Below are positions 25,950 through 37,960 of a stretch of 64,000 nt of DNA, piece by piece. Both the position numbers and the translations under genes were made by a program. Source of the stretch: Monosporascus cannonballus (Eukaryota; Ascomycota; Sordariomycetes; Xylariales); contig QJNS01000044.1 in assembly GCA_004154925.1 (NCBI GenBank), positions 186,001-250,000 on the forward strand, written 5' to 3'. The notes under the pieces are model-generated. The model ran no database searches. It was given only the letters and a program-made list of their open reading frames with translations, and was not told the DNA's origin. The number at the start of each line of letters is the position of its first letter. Position 1 is the first letter of the stretch.

Positions 25950-27190
25950 ATAAAAAAAATACGATTTTCCTAAATTATGCCGTATAGTTAAAATAATTAT
26001 TAAGAATTGTAACGTTTGTAATAAAATTAAGGCAGTACGCCATAAGCCCTATAAATTATTATAACTTACTGATATTTCTAATAAGCTATGGAACGATATA
26101 ACCTGGGACTTTATCATTAACTTACCTCCATTTAAAAACCTAATTATTAAAATCGAATACGACGGAATATGGGTAATCGTTAATAAACTTATTAAATATA
26201 GGTACTTCCTACCTTTTAAAGGAAACGTAATAACAGAATAGTTAGCTTATATTTTTATCAAACATTACCTCGACAAATATGGGATACCAGAAAAGATTAT
26301 TTTCAACAAAAACACCTTTTTTATTTTAGAATTTGGCACCAATTTCTTTAAATAAATTGGTGCTAAGTTTAAGTTCTTAATAGCCTATTACTCCCAAACG
26401 GATAATTAAATTAAGAAATTCAACCAAACCTTGGAATAATATTTTCGAAATTACGTCAATTATTAACAAAATAATTAGGTAAAATTTTTACCATTAATAT
26501 AAATCGCCTATAATACATTTATTAACGAGAATATAGGCATATTTTTTATACGGTTATGTACGGACATAATGTAAAGGTAAAACAACCTAAATAACCGTTT
26601 AACAAAGTACTAAAAATTGTTACAATTACCCCAAAAGCAAAAATATTAACGATAGAAATTAAAACAATTTAAGCCCGTTTCCAAAACGAATTACGATTTT
26701 TTTAATAACGAATAACCTAATATTATAATAAAAAAGAATTAAAAGATTAATTTTAGCAAAAGGAAATAAGATTTATTTATTATGCTAAAAACAAAACGTA
26801 ACTTCGAACATTTCCCAGATCAAAACGAAAAAACCCAGTAATAAGCTTAATTTTAAAAAACTTGGCCCGTTCAAAGTTAATAAAGTTATTTCCAAAATTA
26901 ATTATCGATTATCGCTATCCAAAAATATGAAAATATACCCCGTTTTCCATATTTCCTTACTTAAATTGGTACCCAAAAACGCCCCGTTAGAAATAGACCT
27001 GGAAATCGAAAAGGATTTTAACGAATACGAAATCGAACGAATATTAAATTCCAGAATAATTAAAAATAAGATTTAATACTTAATTAAGTAGGAAAAATAT
27101 TTATATAAAGAAAATATATAGGAATCACTTAACCACTTAACGAATACGATAGATCTGGTTAAGACGTTCTACCGCCAGAATCCTGACCAA
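25950..27190 (+). pseudogene. Integrase and chromodomain remnant of element D
   Basis: A zinc-binding H2C2 end (CNVCNKIKAVRHKPY, about 26,010-26,055) is followed by the DDE core WDFIINLPPFKN, GIWVIVNKLIKYRYF and KYGIPEKIIFNKN (26,110-26,310), where the second Asp of the family N/S-D-x-G motif is N. A chromodomain follows at 27,010-27,180 (EYEIERILNSRI ... YLIKWEKYPYKENTWE). It would have tethered the integrase to modified histone. Stops at several points. Confidence 0.8.
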
Positions 27191-27850
27191 CTGTTTTTAA
27201 CGCGGCCAAGGTTATAAGCAATAACGGTTCCCCGCTTAAATTAACATTTACGGCGCTCCAGTCAAAGGAGGTAAATACCTTTATTAACGTATCCAATTTT
27301 GAAACAAACCGTGCTTGCTTTTTTTTTTACGATTTTTCTTTACGTCCAGTTTTTCCCGCTTTTTTAATTTATCTATATTTTAAAGCCCCCTTTAAATAAA
27401 TAATATTCCTTTAGAATATAACCATTTAAACTGGCAATCCAATCGAACAATGCGGTTAAACAACTTTTGAAACTGTTAAACCGCCAAACGCTTTTCTCGA
27501 TTTATCCGATATTTTTCAGTACGAATGTTTTTAAGCGATAAAAGCGAAATATGATTCCTATCGTAGGTTTAAACGTTAACCGCCAAACAGTTCTAATAAC
27601 TTTTCCGGCCTTTTAGCATTTTGCATGAAAGTTTTTTTTCAAAACAACGCGTATACGGCATAATTTCAAAACCAAATTAAAAGATCGACTTAATTAATTC
27701 GTAACAACTTTTAATAAAAGATTTAATACGTTTTCGGGGCCTATCCGATATAATTAATATAATGTTACGATACAGCAAATAAAAAAAAAAGGTTATAAGA
27801 CTTACCTTTTTTATTTTTGGGGACAAAAATTCTGGAAAAAAAAAGAATAA
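27191..27850 (+). other. 3' non-coding tail of element D
   Basis: Between chromodomain and 3' LTR. A 200-base start shared with E (57,450-57,640) gives way to unshared AT-rich sequence. A purine tract (27,834-27,850) precedes the LTR. Nothing else is seen. Confidence 0.5.
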
Positions 27851-28280
27851 TATTATATCCAAAAAGGACTCCACTAGACCCGAAAAAAGCCCGGAAAATT
27901 GGAAACGTTTTTGACCTTTACTTCCTTCGGATAAACCTCGGGTTTCTGTCAATCTCCAGAGATATCAGGAAATTCGTAAATATCAGATACAATGGTTTTT
28001 CGCGATCTCCGGAAACTATAAGAAACATAAAGGATAAGAAAAATATATAGGATTAAACGTTTTTTATGTAAATAACCACTTACTTAGTTTCGCTTTTTAG
28101 CTATTAATTTAAGCTCTTAGTTAAAAGTAACTATACTGTTCTCTAATTGAAAGAAAAGTACTTAAATCTCTTTAACGAACAGATCACTAAATCATTTCTC
28201 GCCTTATTGTTACCTGCAAATCAAGACCCTTTTCGGATACTGCTCATACCTCCAGGTGGATGTATGACAGGTTCGTTACA
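27851..28280 (+). repeat. 3' LTR of element D (430 bp)
   Basis: Pairs with 21,001-21,428. Here the first half is AT-shifted (TATTATATCC for TGTTACGTCC) and the last 150 bases are almost clean, the mirror image of the 5' LTR. Followed by GTTAA. Confidence 0.93.
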
Positions 28281-28285
28281 GTTAA

Positions 28286-29890
28286 GGTTTATACGGATTA
28301 TCAAAATTTTACCCGATTTATTACGATTAAGGAGCTTATAGGACGATAATTAAGATATGTAAAAGAATTGGCGAACTTCGACATCGTTATTATTCACAAA
28401 AAGAAATCAAAAAACGGTAAAGTAAACGTTTTAAGTAGGTAATTAAACCTTAAAAAGAAATTGGTTAAAGTTAACCATATGGTTTTTGATATTATTATAA
28501 AAGGATATTTACGTTTCCGATGGATTACGACGATTCGGGCAATACTTTTCGATATATATTAAAGGATTTAGCAGTATAACGACAGTTTTCCAAAATATCA
28601 AAAAACGAACAAAATACAAGTTTTAGAAAAATACCAAAAGGATTTAGTACGAAAAATATACGAATATTAATTATATGGATATCCAAGGATCCATAAGACT
28701 TTAAAGTAACTTTAACGTACATATTCCTTTTTTAAAATAAAATTAACGGTACAGAAAATTATACGGCAATATAATATTTGCGCCAAAGTAAAAACTCGAC
28801 GATACAAGCCATACGGAAAAATACAGCTATTATTAGTTGCAAAGTAACCATAGTATTTAATTATATTCGATTTTATTATTAAGTTTTTTATGTTAAAAGA
28901 TCCAGTTACGGAAATATATTACGATAATACTTTCGTAATCGTCGATCGATTTACGAAATTTTCCTATTTTTTACCATATTATAAGGACATAAACGCCGAA
29001 CAACTGGCATATATTTTCTTTAGACATATTTTTAACATATACGGATTATTAACGGAAATTATATCAAACAAAGGATTAACTTTCGTATCTAAATTTTGGT
29101 AAGGCCTAATGGTACAGATCGGCCTAAATTATAAGTTATCCAACGTATTTAAATTATAAACAGACTGATAAATAAAATAAATAAATTAAACTTTAAAAAC
29201 TTATTTACAATGTTATATTAATTATAAATAAAATAATTAGGTTAAAAAATTACCGATTGCTTAGTTAATTTATAATACCAGCTATTACGAAAATATTAAA
29301 ATAATACTTGCGAACGCAAATTTTGGTTTTATTCCAAAGGTTTACAAGAAAATACGTAACGATAGTCCGATTAATATTAAAGCAATCCTTACGTTAAAAT
29401 AATTATAATAATTATATTAGGAAATAAAAACAGAATTAGAATTCGTACGAAATTAAATAAATAAACATTATAACCAGAAAAGGTTGAAAAAATTAACTTT
29501 CGAAAAAAGAAAAATGGTTTTCCTTATTACACAAAATATTTAAATAAAACGATTTAACAAAAAATCGATTTTAAATATATCGGTCTATACAAAATCGCTA
29601 AGAAAATCTTAGAAAATAATTACCAATTGGAACTTTTACCAAAAGTTAAATTTTATTTAATATTTTATGTTTTTTCACTTAAGTTAATAGCAGATACTAT
29701 TAAGGTGTATACGGCATAAGATGATATGGAAATGGAAAACGAACGAGCATATAAAGTAAAAAAGATATTCGATATGTAAAAATAGAACGGATTTATTTCG
29801 TATTTAATTAAGTGGAAAAAGTACCCGGATTCCGAAAATACCTGGAAGCTAGCCAAAAATCTTATTGGCGCCTAGCGCCTGTTAAAAAAC
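28286..29890 (+). pseudogene. RNase H end, integrase and chromodomain of element C
   Basis: Continues C after D: VYTDYQNFTRFITIKEL (28,290-28,345) completes RNase H, then LANFDIVIIHKKKSKNGK. The integrase core has YYDNTFVIVDRFTKFSYF and IYGLLTEIISNKGLTF within a 70-codon open stretch at 28,890-29,102. The chromodomain at 29,760-29,880 has YLIKWKKYPDSENTW. Frames are interrupted by TAA/TAG. The same segments appear inverted in F at 59,063-60,050, allowing direct comparison. Confidence 0.8.
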
Positions 29891-30545
29891 TTTTACCAGC
29901 AGCGGCGTTAATACCGCCAAAGATAAAGTTCCAGTTAACGTGGTTAGCGGACTAGTTGGTATCTGCGATACCTGACCAATTTACCGGACCAGCAAAAGGC
30001 GTTGGAATTGCCATAAGGGCCTCCGCGTAAGCCTTTTCATATCATTCCTGTTTTTCCAACTTATTTAGCGATTGTATATTTCGCTATACCATTTTTATGC
30101 CCTTAAAGTGCAAAAATTTCTTCTGTTTGCGTAAGCGCATAAGTTAGGAAAGGGTTTCGTTAACCTTTTGCTGAGCCTAAAGAAATTGTTTTTCGGCAGC
30201 TTTTTTTTTAACTTAAAATAACATTTTTCCCGGTTAATATTGTTTAAGGATTAAATGGGAACGCCGTTACCATTAGAAGGATAATTTTTACGGGTGCATT
30301 TCCGGTACTTTTTAACGTTTTTTATTATTTTGCATTTAATGCCTTAAAAGAAATACCAAGAATAAAGCATAACTTTAAAACCAAAATTTTTAATCGTTTT
30401 AAATAACTTTAAACGATTAACGGAAAAAGTGGAAAAACGGAAAGGCGTTTTTCTGGTCCTATAAGTTATGTCGAAGTACCGTGGAATAAAGGAGAAAGAA
30501 GTACTTATAATTTTCGGGACGAAAATTTTAAAAAGGGGAGGATCG
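29891..30545 (+). other. 3' tail of element C with polypurine tract
   Basis: No reading frame recognised. Ends in a purine run AAAAAGGGGAGGA (about 30,530-30,542) directly before the LTR, the usual primer for second-strand synthesis. Confidence 0.6.
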
Positions 30546-30924
30546 TATTATGATCCAATACGTTTCGGGTTTCGGAAACGGTCGCTTTGAACCGGAAACA
30601 GGACTTAAGTGGGTCAGGTTACGTAATTAATGCTTAGCGATGATTATTAAGTATTATTAAGGTTCACTGGGCACGATTAAGCCTTGTTTAATGGCTGTCA
30701 TTAAGTAAAGACGAATTAACAGAAAGATATATAGATATATACGCTTATTATTTCCATAATTTAGATAATACCAGTTTGCAATATAATATCGTTACCCAAG
30801 GCACCCTTGGTATTATGAGACGTAACAAGTTACTATATTTATTGCTCAGATTCCCACGATACTTCTGCCAACATAAACCCGTCGACTTAGGTTTAATAGT
30901 TTGTTAATTAGCCTAGCCGTCACA
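30546..30924 (+). repeat. 3' LTR of element C (379 bp)
   Basis: Starts TATTATGATCC (mutated TGTTATGACCC) and ends GCCGTCACA, then TAAAA. Same length as 9,462-9,840. The right end is cleaner than the left end. Confidence 0.92.
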
Positions 30925-31138
30925 TAAAAGGACATCGGAAGATCATTATTATCTTTTTCAAGCGAAAAAATGCGTTCGTTCATGGCATCCAGACGTCGAA
31001 AAACCTTTTCGGATTCCAATCCAGTATTCGGGTAATTAAGGATTTAATAAATGGGCTGTTCGGGCTGCTTGTTGGTAAACATAGCGTCGGCGATATTGCT
31101 CAAAGTTTAACGGTACTACTGAACAAAAATTTGCAACA
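30925..31138 (-). pseudogene. gag N-terminus and leader of copy 2b
   Basis: Continues the 2b gag frame from 9,461 once C and one TAAAA are removed (minus strand: a start region with residues like DNNDLPMSF leading into the VSKKFKEKGKAPE segment). The leader then reaches the 5' LTR at 31,139. Relatively GC-balanced and little mutated. Confidence 0.6.
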
Positions 31139-31530
31139 TATAACGGCTAAGGGATTTAACCAACTATTAAACTTTAGTCGTACGGGTTTATGTTAAGAGG
31201 AATATCGTAAGAATCTAAGCAATAAATACAATAACGTATTACGTTTCGTAATTTTAAAAGTGCCTTAAATAATAATATGATATTATAAACTAAAACTATG
31301 TAAATTATGGAAATAATAAGCATATATATATATATTGGTTCTTGGTATTACTTCTTATCTTTGCTCAATTATGCTCAGCTGTGCTCAGCGAATTCTTACT
31401 GAACAATTGCTTGGTGCTGATCAGTCATGCTCAGCAGATCTTTGCTAAGCACCCATAACGTGACCTTGGAGGTGGTCCGTGTCATCCTCGTTGACCGTTT
31501 CCTGAGGCCGAAGCCTGTCAAGTCGTAACA
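31139..31530 (-). repeat. 5' LTR of copy 2b (about 392 bp)
   Basis: Read inverted it ends TATAACGGC (from TGTGACGGC) and starts TGTTACGACTTGAC. It shares the R-U5 part with the C LTR (the segment with ACCAACTATTAAAC and GTTTATGTTA). Its U3 (31,350-31,450) carries its own set of TGCTCAG motifs. Confidence 0.85.
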
Positions 31531-31781
31531 AAATTCTGCAGTCAGTTAAGGATTATCAAAATCCTGTCGTAATATATTTTTATCGTTGCTTTTAAGAATA
31601 ATAAAAGTTTGGTAATAAAATCCAAAATAATTAAATCCCATAATCGCTTTAAAACTGGTAATAGCTGTAATTTTCTATAATGCTTACATTGTTATATCTA
31701 AGCTTTATTATAAAGGTTATATCGTTATCGTACTTTTTAAATTACTGTTTTTATTTTTTTTAAAAAAAGAATACAGATACG
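31531..31781 (-). pseudogene. Integrase scrap of an older Gyp2 copy (2c)
   Basis: On the minus strand it reads like the H2C2/DDE junction of C and F: KLQLLPVLKRLWDLIILDFI, then a segment like TIKIYYDRILIIL. The match ends exactly where the 2b LTR begins. I infer 2b inserted into this integrase gene, whose other half lies left of the window. Confidence 0.65.
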
Positions 31782-32294
31782 TATAACGGCTAGGCTAATT
31801 AATCACCTATTAAACCTAAGTCAACAGGTTCATATTGGCAGAAATATCGTAAGAATCTAGGCAACAAATTAAATAACTTAATTACGTTTCGCAATATCAA
31901 AAACATTTTAGATAACGAAATTATATTGCAAATTAATATTATTTAGGCTATGAAAATAATAAGCGTATATATTCATTTTATAGCTTAAGGTTTCTATCTT
32001 AGCTTAAACCTCCCTTTCGTAATTCAGTCCGTTAAAACCTCTTAAGCCGCTGCTTTTTAGGTTCATTTACTTAAGGCGCCTGCGCCAGTCAAATATACTG
32101 GGTCCCTTTCTGGTCAAGAACAACCGTTTCCGAAACCTGAACCTGTTAGATCGTAACACGATCCTTCTCTCTATCACTTTTCGTCCCGATTATTCTTGTT
32201 TTATAAATGTCCTTTCTCATTCTTTTTTTATAACTTCTTATCCTATTGAAAAATCTCGCTCCGTAAGCGTACTAACGCCTTGATTCTGTTAAAT
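31782..32294 (-). mobile_element. Gyp2 copy 2d: solitary 3' LTR plus 136 bp of adjoining tail
   Basis: An LTR at 31,782-32,158 (inverted ends TATAACGGC and CGTAACA) followed by 32,159-32,294, which matches the sequence just inside the 3' LTR of F (58,432-58,580). The rest of the element is missing: its match stops at 32,294, where the palindrome-rich end of H begins, and it does not resume beyond H at 46,091. The left flank is the integrase scrap 2c. Confidence 0.75.
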
Positions 32295-32465
32295 CCAGGG
32301 TAAGGGAGGAACCACCCACCGAAAATTACCCACGGCCCACGAGTACCCGCGGGTAATGCCAAGAACCCATGGGTGACCTATGGGTCCTTGGCGCAAGTCA
32401 GAATTACCCGCGGGTACCCAATGGGTTCTTGGCAGGACCCATTGGGTACTTACGATTACCCATTA
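32295..32465 (+). repeat. Left inverted end of H with palindromic subterminal motifs
   Basis: At least seven variants of ACCCRYGGGT in 170 bases: two ACCCGCGGGT, ACCCATGGGT, CTATGGGT, CAATGGGTTC, ACCCATTGGGTAC, ACCCATTA. GGTCCTTGGC and GGTTCTTGGC spacer pieces recur. It stays GC-rich while everything inside is AT-saturated. Confidence 0.75.
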
Positions 32466-32737
32466 GCAAAATACGTAAATTCTAAACGTATTAAAGAAAA
32501 AATAAGAAAATATTTTAAAATAATTATTATGATATAAAAATAACATATATTACTTTTAGATAAGATAAATAATACCGTAAATTTAATTTTGTTCCTGAAA
32601 ATAATTTGAAATAATTTGAAATAATTATTTTATATAATTAAATAAGTTCATTATAACTAGTTACTCCTATAAGCCTAACTTAGCGGGAAAAAAAGGGAAA
32701 ATTATTGACATCGCGGCTAGCAAGCTAATGTCATAAC
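32466..32737. other. H interior, left of copia element G
   Basis: AT-rich. Contains a triple tandem of AATAATTTGAA-type sequence (32,596-32,625). No gene recognised. On the minus strand it continues a low-stop frame from 38,700-38,126 across the G insertion for about 20 codons. Confidence 0.4.
32733..32737. repeat. Left target-site duplication of G (ATAAC)
   Basis: ATAAC here and at 38,124-38,128, directly outside the LTRs. Confidence 0.9.
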
Positions 32738-32900
32738 TGTCAGCTAGCAGGGGGTGCTCTAGTACTCCATATACGGAAGATTCTCTCTGATCGGAACATA
32801 TATATTCCGGGACTAGATCACCTTAAAGTCAAGTCCGCGTTCTAAAGCACCTGCAACTAATTATGAATACATACATATCTCATATCCTTTATATCTGATA
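32738..32900 (+). repeat. 5' LTR of element G (163 bp)
   Basis: Starts TGTCAGCTAGCAGGGG and ends ATATCTGATA (partner ATATCTGACA). Contains TCTGATCGGAACATATAT with a palindromic GGAACATATATATTCC. Well preserved compared with the AT-rich element body. Confidence 0.93.
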
Positions 32901-35900
32901 ATTAAAAGTCTTATTCCTTTAATTGAGGCACATAATAATTAATTAATTACTATTAAAATAATATAAGCTATATATCAATTATAACTATCGAAATACGCTA
33001 ATAATAATAATGATAACCGTACCGTTAACGTCCTCCGTTATTTATAAGTGATTTAAGGATTAGGATCATTTCAAAGGTGAATTCCAATCTAAAACATATA
33101 CGTTCGATATTTAGAAGTATATCGATCCTAATTAAAACCTTTAATCAGCTATTAGACTTATAAAACCTAATATAAGCTTTTACTCAAAAAGACGAATCCG
33201 TTATACGATACGAATTAATACCCCAAACGGCTTTTCGTTCACATTTATATCTTCCGGAAAAGCTACCGAAAAAATCGATTATATTAATTACCTAACGCAT
33301 ACCCTTAAAATAACGACCGAAAACAAATAAGCTTATAATTAGAACTTTACGGCATATACCTATAAAGATCGGAAATACGATACCTTCCGCAAAAATATTA
33401 ACGACCTTACGAAATAAATCTTAAAGCCGGTATTTCTAGCATTTAAAAAAATTAACCTTTTTCTAAAAAAAAACTTACAAAAATAATAAATCAACGTGGG
33501 CGAATTAAGTAAAGTATATAACAATAGGCTGCTAATTAATACTTAACGAAAATATCGCGAAACGTTAAAATGCGCCTTAAAATCTGGCAAAAGATTAAAG
33601 AAAAAATTATAAAATAATAAAAAATTATCAGCTTAAAATATTAATAAGAAATTCCAAAAACAAATACCATAATTGTAGAAATTAACGACTTATATATAAT
33701 ATTAGCCCATATAAATAAGATATAGATTATTCTTTCCAAATAATATAAAAAGCCGAAATCGATAACGATACGATCAGTTTCCAAAAAACGGCAATTAACC
33801 TTCTGGATTATTAGGCCATGATTTATCCTATATTTACATTACGAAACATCAAGGTAGCGTTTTTAACGTTTTACGGGATACCTACAAACTTCCCTAATCA
33901 AAATAATCTTAATTAGAAAAATCCCAAAAATACCAACCCTTAACCGTAAGGAAAAATCCCAAGCCGTAAGCCAAAACGAGGTAATCGTAAAGGTTTTTAT
34001 ACGGACCGAAACGGTAATAAACGAAAACGTTAAAAATTAAACGCATAAAGTACATATTACAAAACATACTTAACTAATTAATCTTTAAAAGGAAAAAATC
34101 GACCGCTTATTAAAGGTTATAGAAAACCTTTTTATATAAAAAAATAAATTAATTCCTAACAAAGGTACTGCAAATATTCACATATTTCTTATTTATTAAT
34201 TAAAATAATGATATAAGCACCATATTTTATACCTTAAGAAATTTAATGATTGGATTTAAAGTTCATAATATATATTTTTAAGTTAATTAATGAATTCGTG
34301 AATTTCAGATTTACAGTATAAAATAAAAAGATATACGTAAATAACAACTTCGTCCCGATTAAGGGGTCCGGAAAGGCTAATATAATTTTTTGAAACCTTA
34401 TTAGTCCGAAAGTATTGCGTTTATACGACGTACTATACTTCGAAAGCTTTATATATAACTTAGTATTTTTCCGGCAGCTCCGGAAAAAAGGCTATTAATA
34501 AAATAACCGAAAAACCAATACTTTTATTCGAAATAAATATATATAAGGAATTATTACGCTAATAAATAAATGTGAGAGATTTATTATCGAAAATATTAAC
34601 GTAATTATTATTTATAAAATTTTCATAATTTATAAACGAAATGTTAATTTATAAATAACAAAATTACTACGAATCGGTAACGGCATTATGTGGCACCTAA
34701 AATTAAGATATTTAGGACCTAAAATAATCGCTTAATTATAATCCCATAAAAAAGAAGTCCGCCTAAAGGGTCTTATAATAATCGAATGCCAAATATATAG
34801 CAAAGCAAAAACTAAAAGGCTAATACGCCATAAGCCAAAAAAGGAACATTCCGATCAGGACCAAAAATCATTATCGACTTTACAGATTTTGAAAAACACT
34901 TGAAAAGATATAAATATGTTATATTTGTTACCAACAGATATTTCGGTTTTATTGAGGATATTTATCTTAAAACCCGAAAGCAAGATATTAATTATAACGT
35001 TTCGATATCTTTTAAAAATCCTAAAAGTTTAAATTAAAATCTTCCTTCAAATAATCAAATACGATAACGAAATTTTAGAAAACTGTTAATTTCGAAATAT
35101 GCTATAGTTATTTCTTTTTAATATTAAACATAAACCCTTAACATTATATACCTAGGCATAAAACGGAAATATAAAATATTTAAAAGGTATAATCAAAAAA
35201 ACGATTATAACACGAAATAATATTATATTACTTTTATTCCTCATTATATATATCCTTAAAGCGGTAATATATTTATATAACTGTATTCTTAAAAACGTAC
35301 GTTTTTAATAAAGCCTATACGAAATTTGTTATATTTATTTAATATATAAAAATACTATTATAATGCTAAATCGAAAGCCTTCATAAGTTTATTTACGAAT
35401 ACACGGCTATATAATTTACGTTATAATAATTACCGCGATAATAAAAATAAAGATTTTAAAAGCTAAATCTTAAAAAGTAAATTAAATATTTTGTTAATTA
35501 CCGATTTTCGAATATTTACGAATTATAGAACTTATTAATTAATAAGGTTATTATTAATCGAAATATATAATTTAATAAAAAGGTTACTTTTTCATGTAGT
35601 ATTAAAAATTTAAAAAACGACTTTTTGCAAATTATTGAAAAAGAATTACAAAACCTACTAAAATAAATAAAAATACCTAATTAAAATATTAATTATTTAA
35701 TTTATATATAAACAAGATAAAAATTTAAGGAAATTAATTTAATTACCGATTAAATAAGAAAAATAACCCCAAAAAGTATTAGCATAAAGTACGTACGTAA
35801 TAAGAAAAAATAACCTTTTTTACATGGAACTAATTATCCTTATATAACCATTATATTAAAACCATTTCCATCTCTTAAGCCTTTACCCCCACCAGCATTT

Positions 35901-37960
35901 ACCGTGATAATTATTATAATTATTACGTCGACGGAAAAAGTTAAAATAGCCCTAAATTTTCCTCATACTATTTAACCCAGAGTAACGGTAAAAAACGAAA
36001 GCACCTTACGGGTTGTAAATGTAAGCTCCCCGTATATTCCGTATTGAGAAGGTATTATCCGAAATAAATACGAGGTGTACAAAACCGTATATTTTATAAA
36101 ACGTTTAACCTGTTTTATAAATACCTACGATAATCGGCTGGTAAGTTAAGGAAGTTTAAGGAAGTTAATTATCTAAAGTACGTATTATTTTAATCGGAAA
36201 TATAATAATACTTTGGCATAGAAAAGTATGTAAATTATAAAACCAGATATAAAGGCGTAATTTACCGTTATCGCCGTAAGGCCATAAAAAACTAAATATA
36301 TATCCGTTAAAAGAAATGTTCCGTAAAACCGAAAAGGTTTACATATAAAACCATAAAAAAAATACGATTTTAGAAAGTCGTTAATTCCTTTTTATTGAAA
36401 AAACAAATTTTAAAGTATATATAAATATACGTTTATAAATTTATTAAATATAATTAACTTTTGAAATGTAAGGCCTATTTTATCGTAAGAATTAATTTAT
36501 AATTTAAAGCCGCTGATAATAATATATATATAATTATTTAAATTAAAAAGTCGTTTTAAAGATTAATTATTATTATGATTAAAGTCGATATAAAACTTAA
36601 ATAATATAATGTTATAAACGTCTTTATAAATATTAGCTTAAATTATAAAATATACATAAAACTGTACCCAATTAAACCGTAACGTAACGAATTTTCCTAA
36701 TTAAAAAAGTATTATATGGATTAAAGGAGTTATTTTTGTTATAATAAAAGGACTTTATTAAAACGTTTAAAAAGTTGGGATGTAACTTCGCTTTTTCACG
36801 AATCTTATTATTTTACTTGTTAAGGGCTATTTATTTTTTTAGAAATAATATTATTATAATATATTACGAAATAAGATCAGATTTTTTTCGTTTAATTAAT
36901 TTAATAAATATAGGAACGATATATTTTAATAAAAAAATAAAAACTTATAATACTTTTTTGATATTGAAATAATCGGAAATAACCTTAATAAAAAATCTAA
37001 TTGTTTTAATTTAATTTTATTAATAAACCAATTAACATAATATTGAAAAAGAATTTAAATAATCTCCTAAAAATATTTATAATTGGTACTAAGTTATTGC
37101 CGAATCCTAATTTAACTTATTTAAACTTTATTAATAAATATTAAAGAAAATCGGTTTTATTTTTTTCGTAATAGTTAATACGGAACCCGATATATCTTTT
37201 ACGGTATCCCAATTTGTCCGATTTCACTTGAACCTTAATAACGTATATTATAAAGCTGCCGACCGAATCATATTATACCTGATCGGAACTGAAATCTTAG
37301 CGTTATAATTCGGGTGTAAGGGTTTATTGGATATCTGGAACGATTTTTTTTTTTGCGGATAATTCGCTCGATCGAAAAAGTTTCTAAATTTATATTATGA
37401 AATTATTCGAAAAAGTAGTAAAGTAACAGGCAAATATATAAGATATAATAATAATTTTTATTATAAACACGGAATTATTATTCATTACGCAAAATATAAA
37501 AAATATATTTAATTTTTGTTTAATTAAAAAATAAAAAGTACTTTAAATATAAAACCGTTAAATATATAATAAGATAATTAATAAATTATACGGCTTTTTA
37601 ATGCTGATATTACCTTATTAATAACAGAATTACGATATATAAATATTTATAATTATTAATTACGATAAATCCCAAAAAAGAACTTATTTAAAACGGATTT
37701 TACGTTTACAGACGATATATTAATTAACAGTTTAACAAAAGCCTTATTACGTGAACCCTTTAAGCATTACAAAAATTAACTAAGATTAATAAATATTACG
37801 GAAGTTTTTAATTAACGGAAAAATAGTTTGCGAAAGATTTCAAAAAAAGTATTAATTAATTAGGAAAATTTAATCGCCGGAAAAGAAATAGAATAAATAA
37901 TTATGGCTTTAAGAGTTATAACTATTAATACCGTATATGCTTCAAGGTGTTAAAGGGGTA
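32901..37960 (+). pseudogene. Copia gag-pol remnant of element G
   Basis: Gag is not clearly readable (33,050-34,000). The integrase shows a Lys-rich segment ending KKEHSDQDQK and then YKYVIFVTNRYFGF, typical of the copia integrase core (about 34,790-34,960). The reverse transcriptase has KKVLYGLKESL (from the family K-x-L-Y-G-L-K-Q-x-x-R-x-W) at about 36,700-36,735 and KTFKKLGC (about 36,765). Next comes a hydrophobic block where YVDD is expected and YYEI is read. RNase H ends in DDILINSLTKALLREPF (about 37,707-37,762), matching the A-D-x-L-T-K-A-L-P-R end of copia RNase H. Many stops. Confidence 0.78.

Larger units (their letters stand above)
21001..28280 (+). mobile_element. Element D: Gyp3 Ty3/gypsy chromovirus-type retrotransposon, complete but dead
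   Basis: 7,280 bp with LTRs 21,001-21,428 and 27,851-28,280 and target duplication GTTAA inside the RNase H of C. Domains in order: gag (about 21,710-22,830), protease (23,850-24,170), reverse transcriptase (24,530-24,890), RNase H (25,020-25,700), integrase (25,990-26,560), chromodomain (27,010-27,180). Better preserved than A and B. Same family as E (51,323 onward), which matches it from the second half of the LTR through the chromodomain. Confidence 0.92.
9462..30924 (+). mobile_element. Element C: Gyp2 copy 2a, Ty3/gypsy chromovirus-type retrotransposon, split by B and D
   Basis: 379-bp LTRs at 9,462-9,840 and 30,546-30,924, target duplication TAAAA. Own sequence about 6.76 kb once B (with one CCTTA) and D (with one GTTAA) are removed. 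Order: gag (9,901 to about 11,260) with zinc knuckle, protease (about 11,750-12,130), B insertion, reverse transcriptase (19,840-20,520), RNase H (20,580-21,000 and 28,286-28,450, split by D), integrase (28,740-29,600), chromodomain (29,760-29,880), polypurine tract, 3' LTR. Less uniformly decayed than A and B; YLDD at 20,357-20,368 is intact. Confidence 0.9.
1..31530 (-). mobile_element. Gyp2 copy 2b: Ty3/gypsy LTR retrotransposon, split by A and C, 3' part outside the window
   Basis: Minus-strand element whose own DNA is 1-390, 7,785-9,461 and 30,925-31,530. Its 5' LTR is the right end (31,139-31,530); gag and protease read leftward and the polymerase lies beyond base 1. The pieces join correctly. 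Removing C (9,462-30,924) and one TAAAA copy restores a continuous gag N-terminal reading frame across 9,461/30,930. Removing A (391-7,779) joins gag-tail to protease sequence that is collinear with copies C (about 11,560-12,000) and F (about 62,250-62,700). Heavily AT-shifted near A, much less so at 8,400-9,461. It sits in an older integrase scrap (31,531-31,781). Confidence 0.85.
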
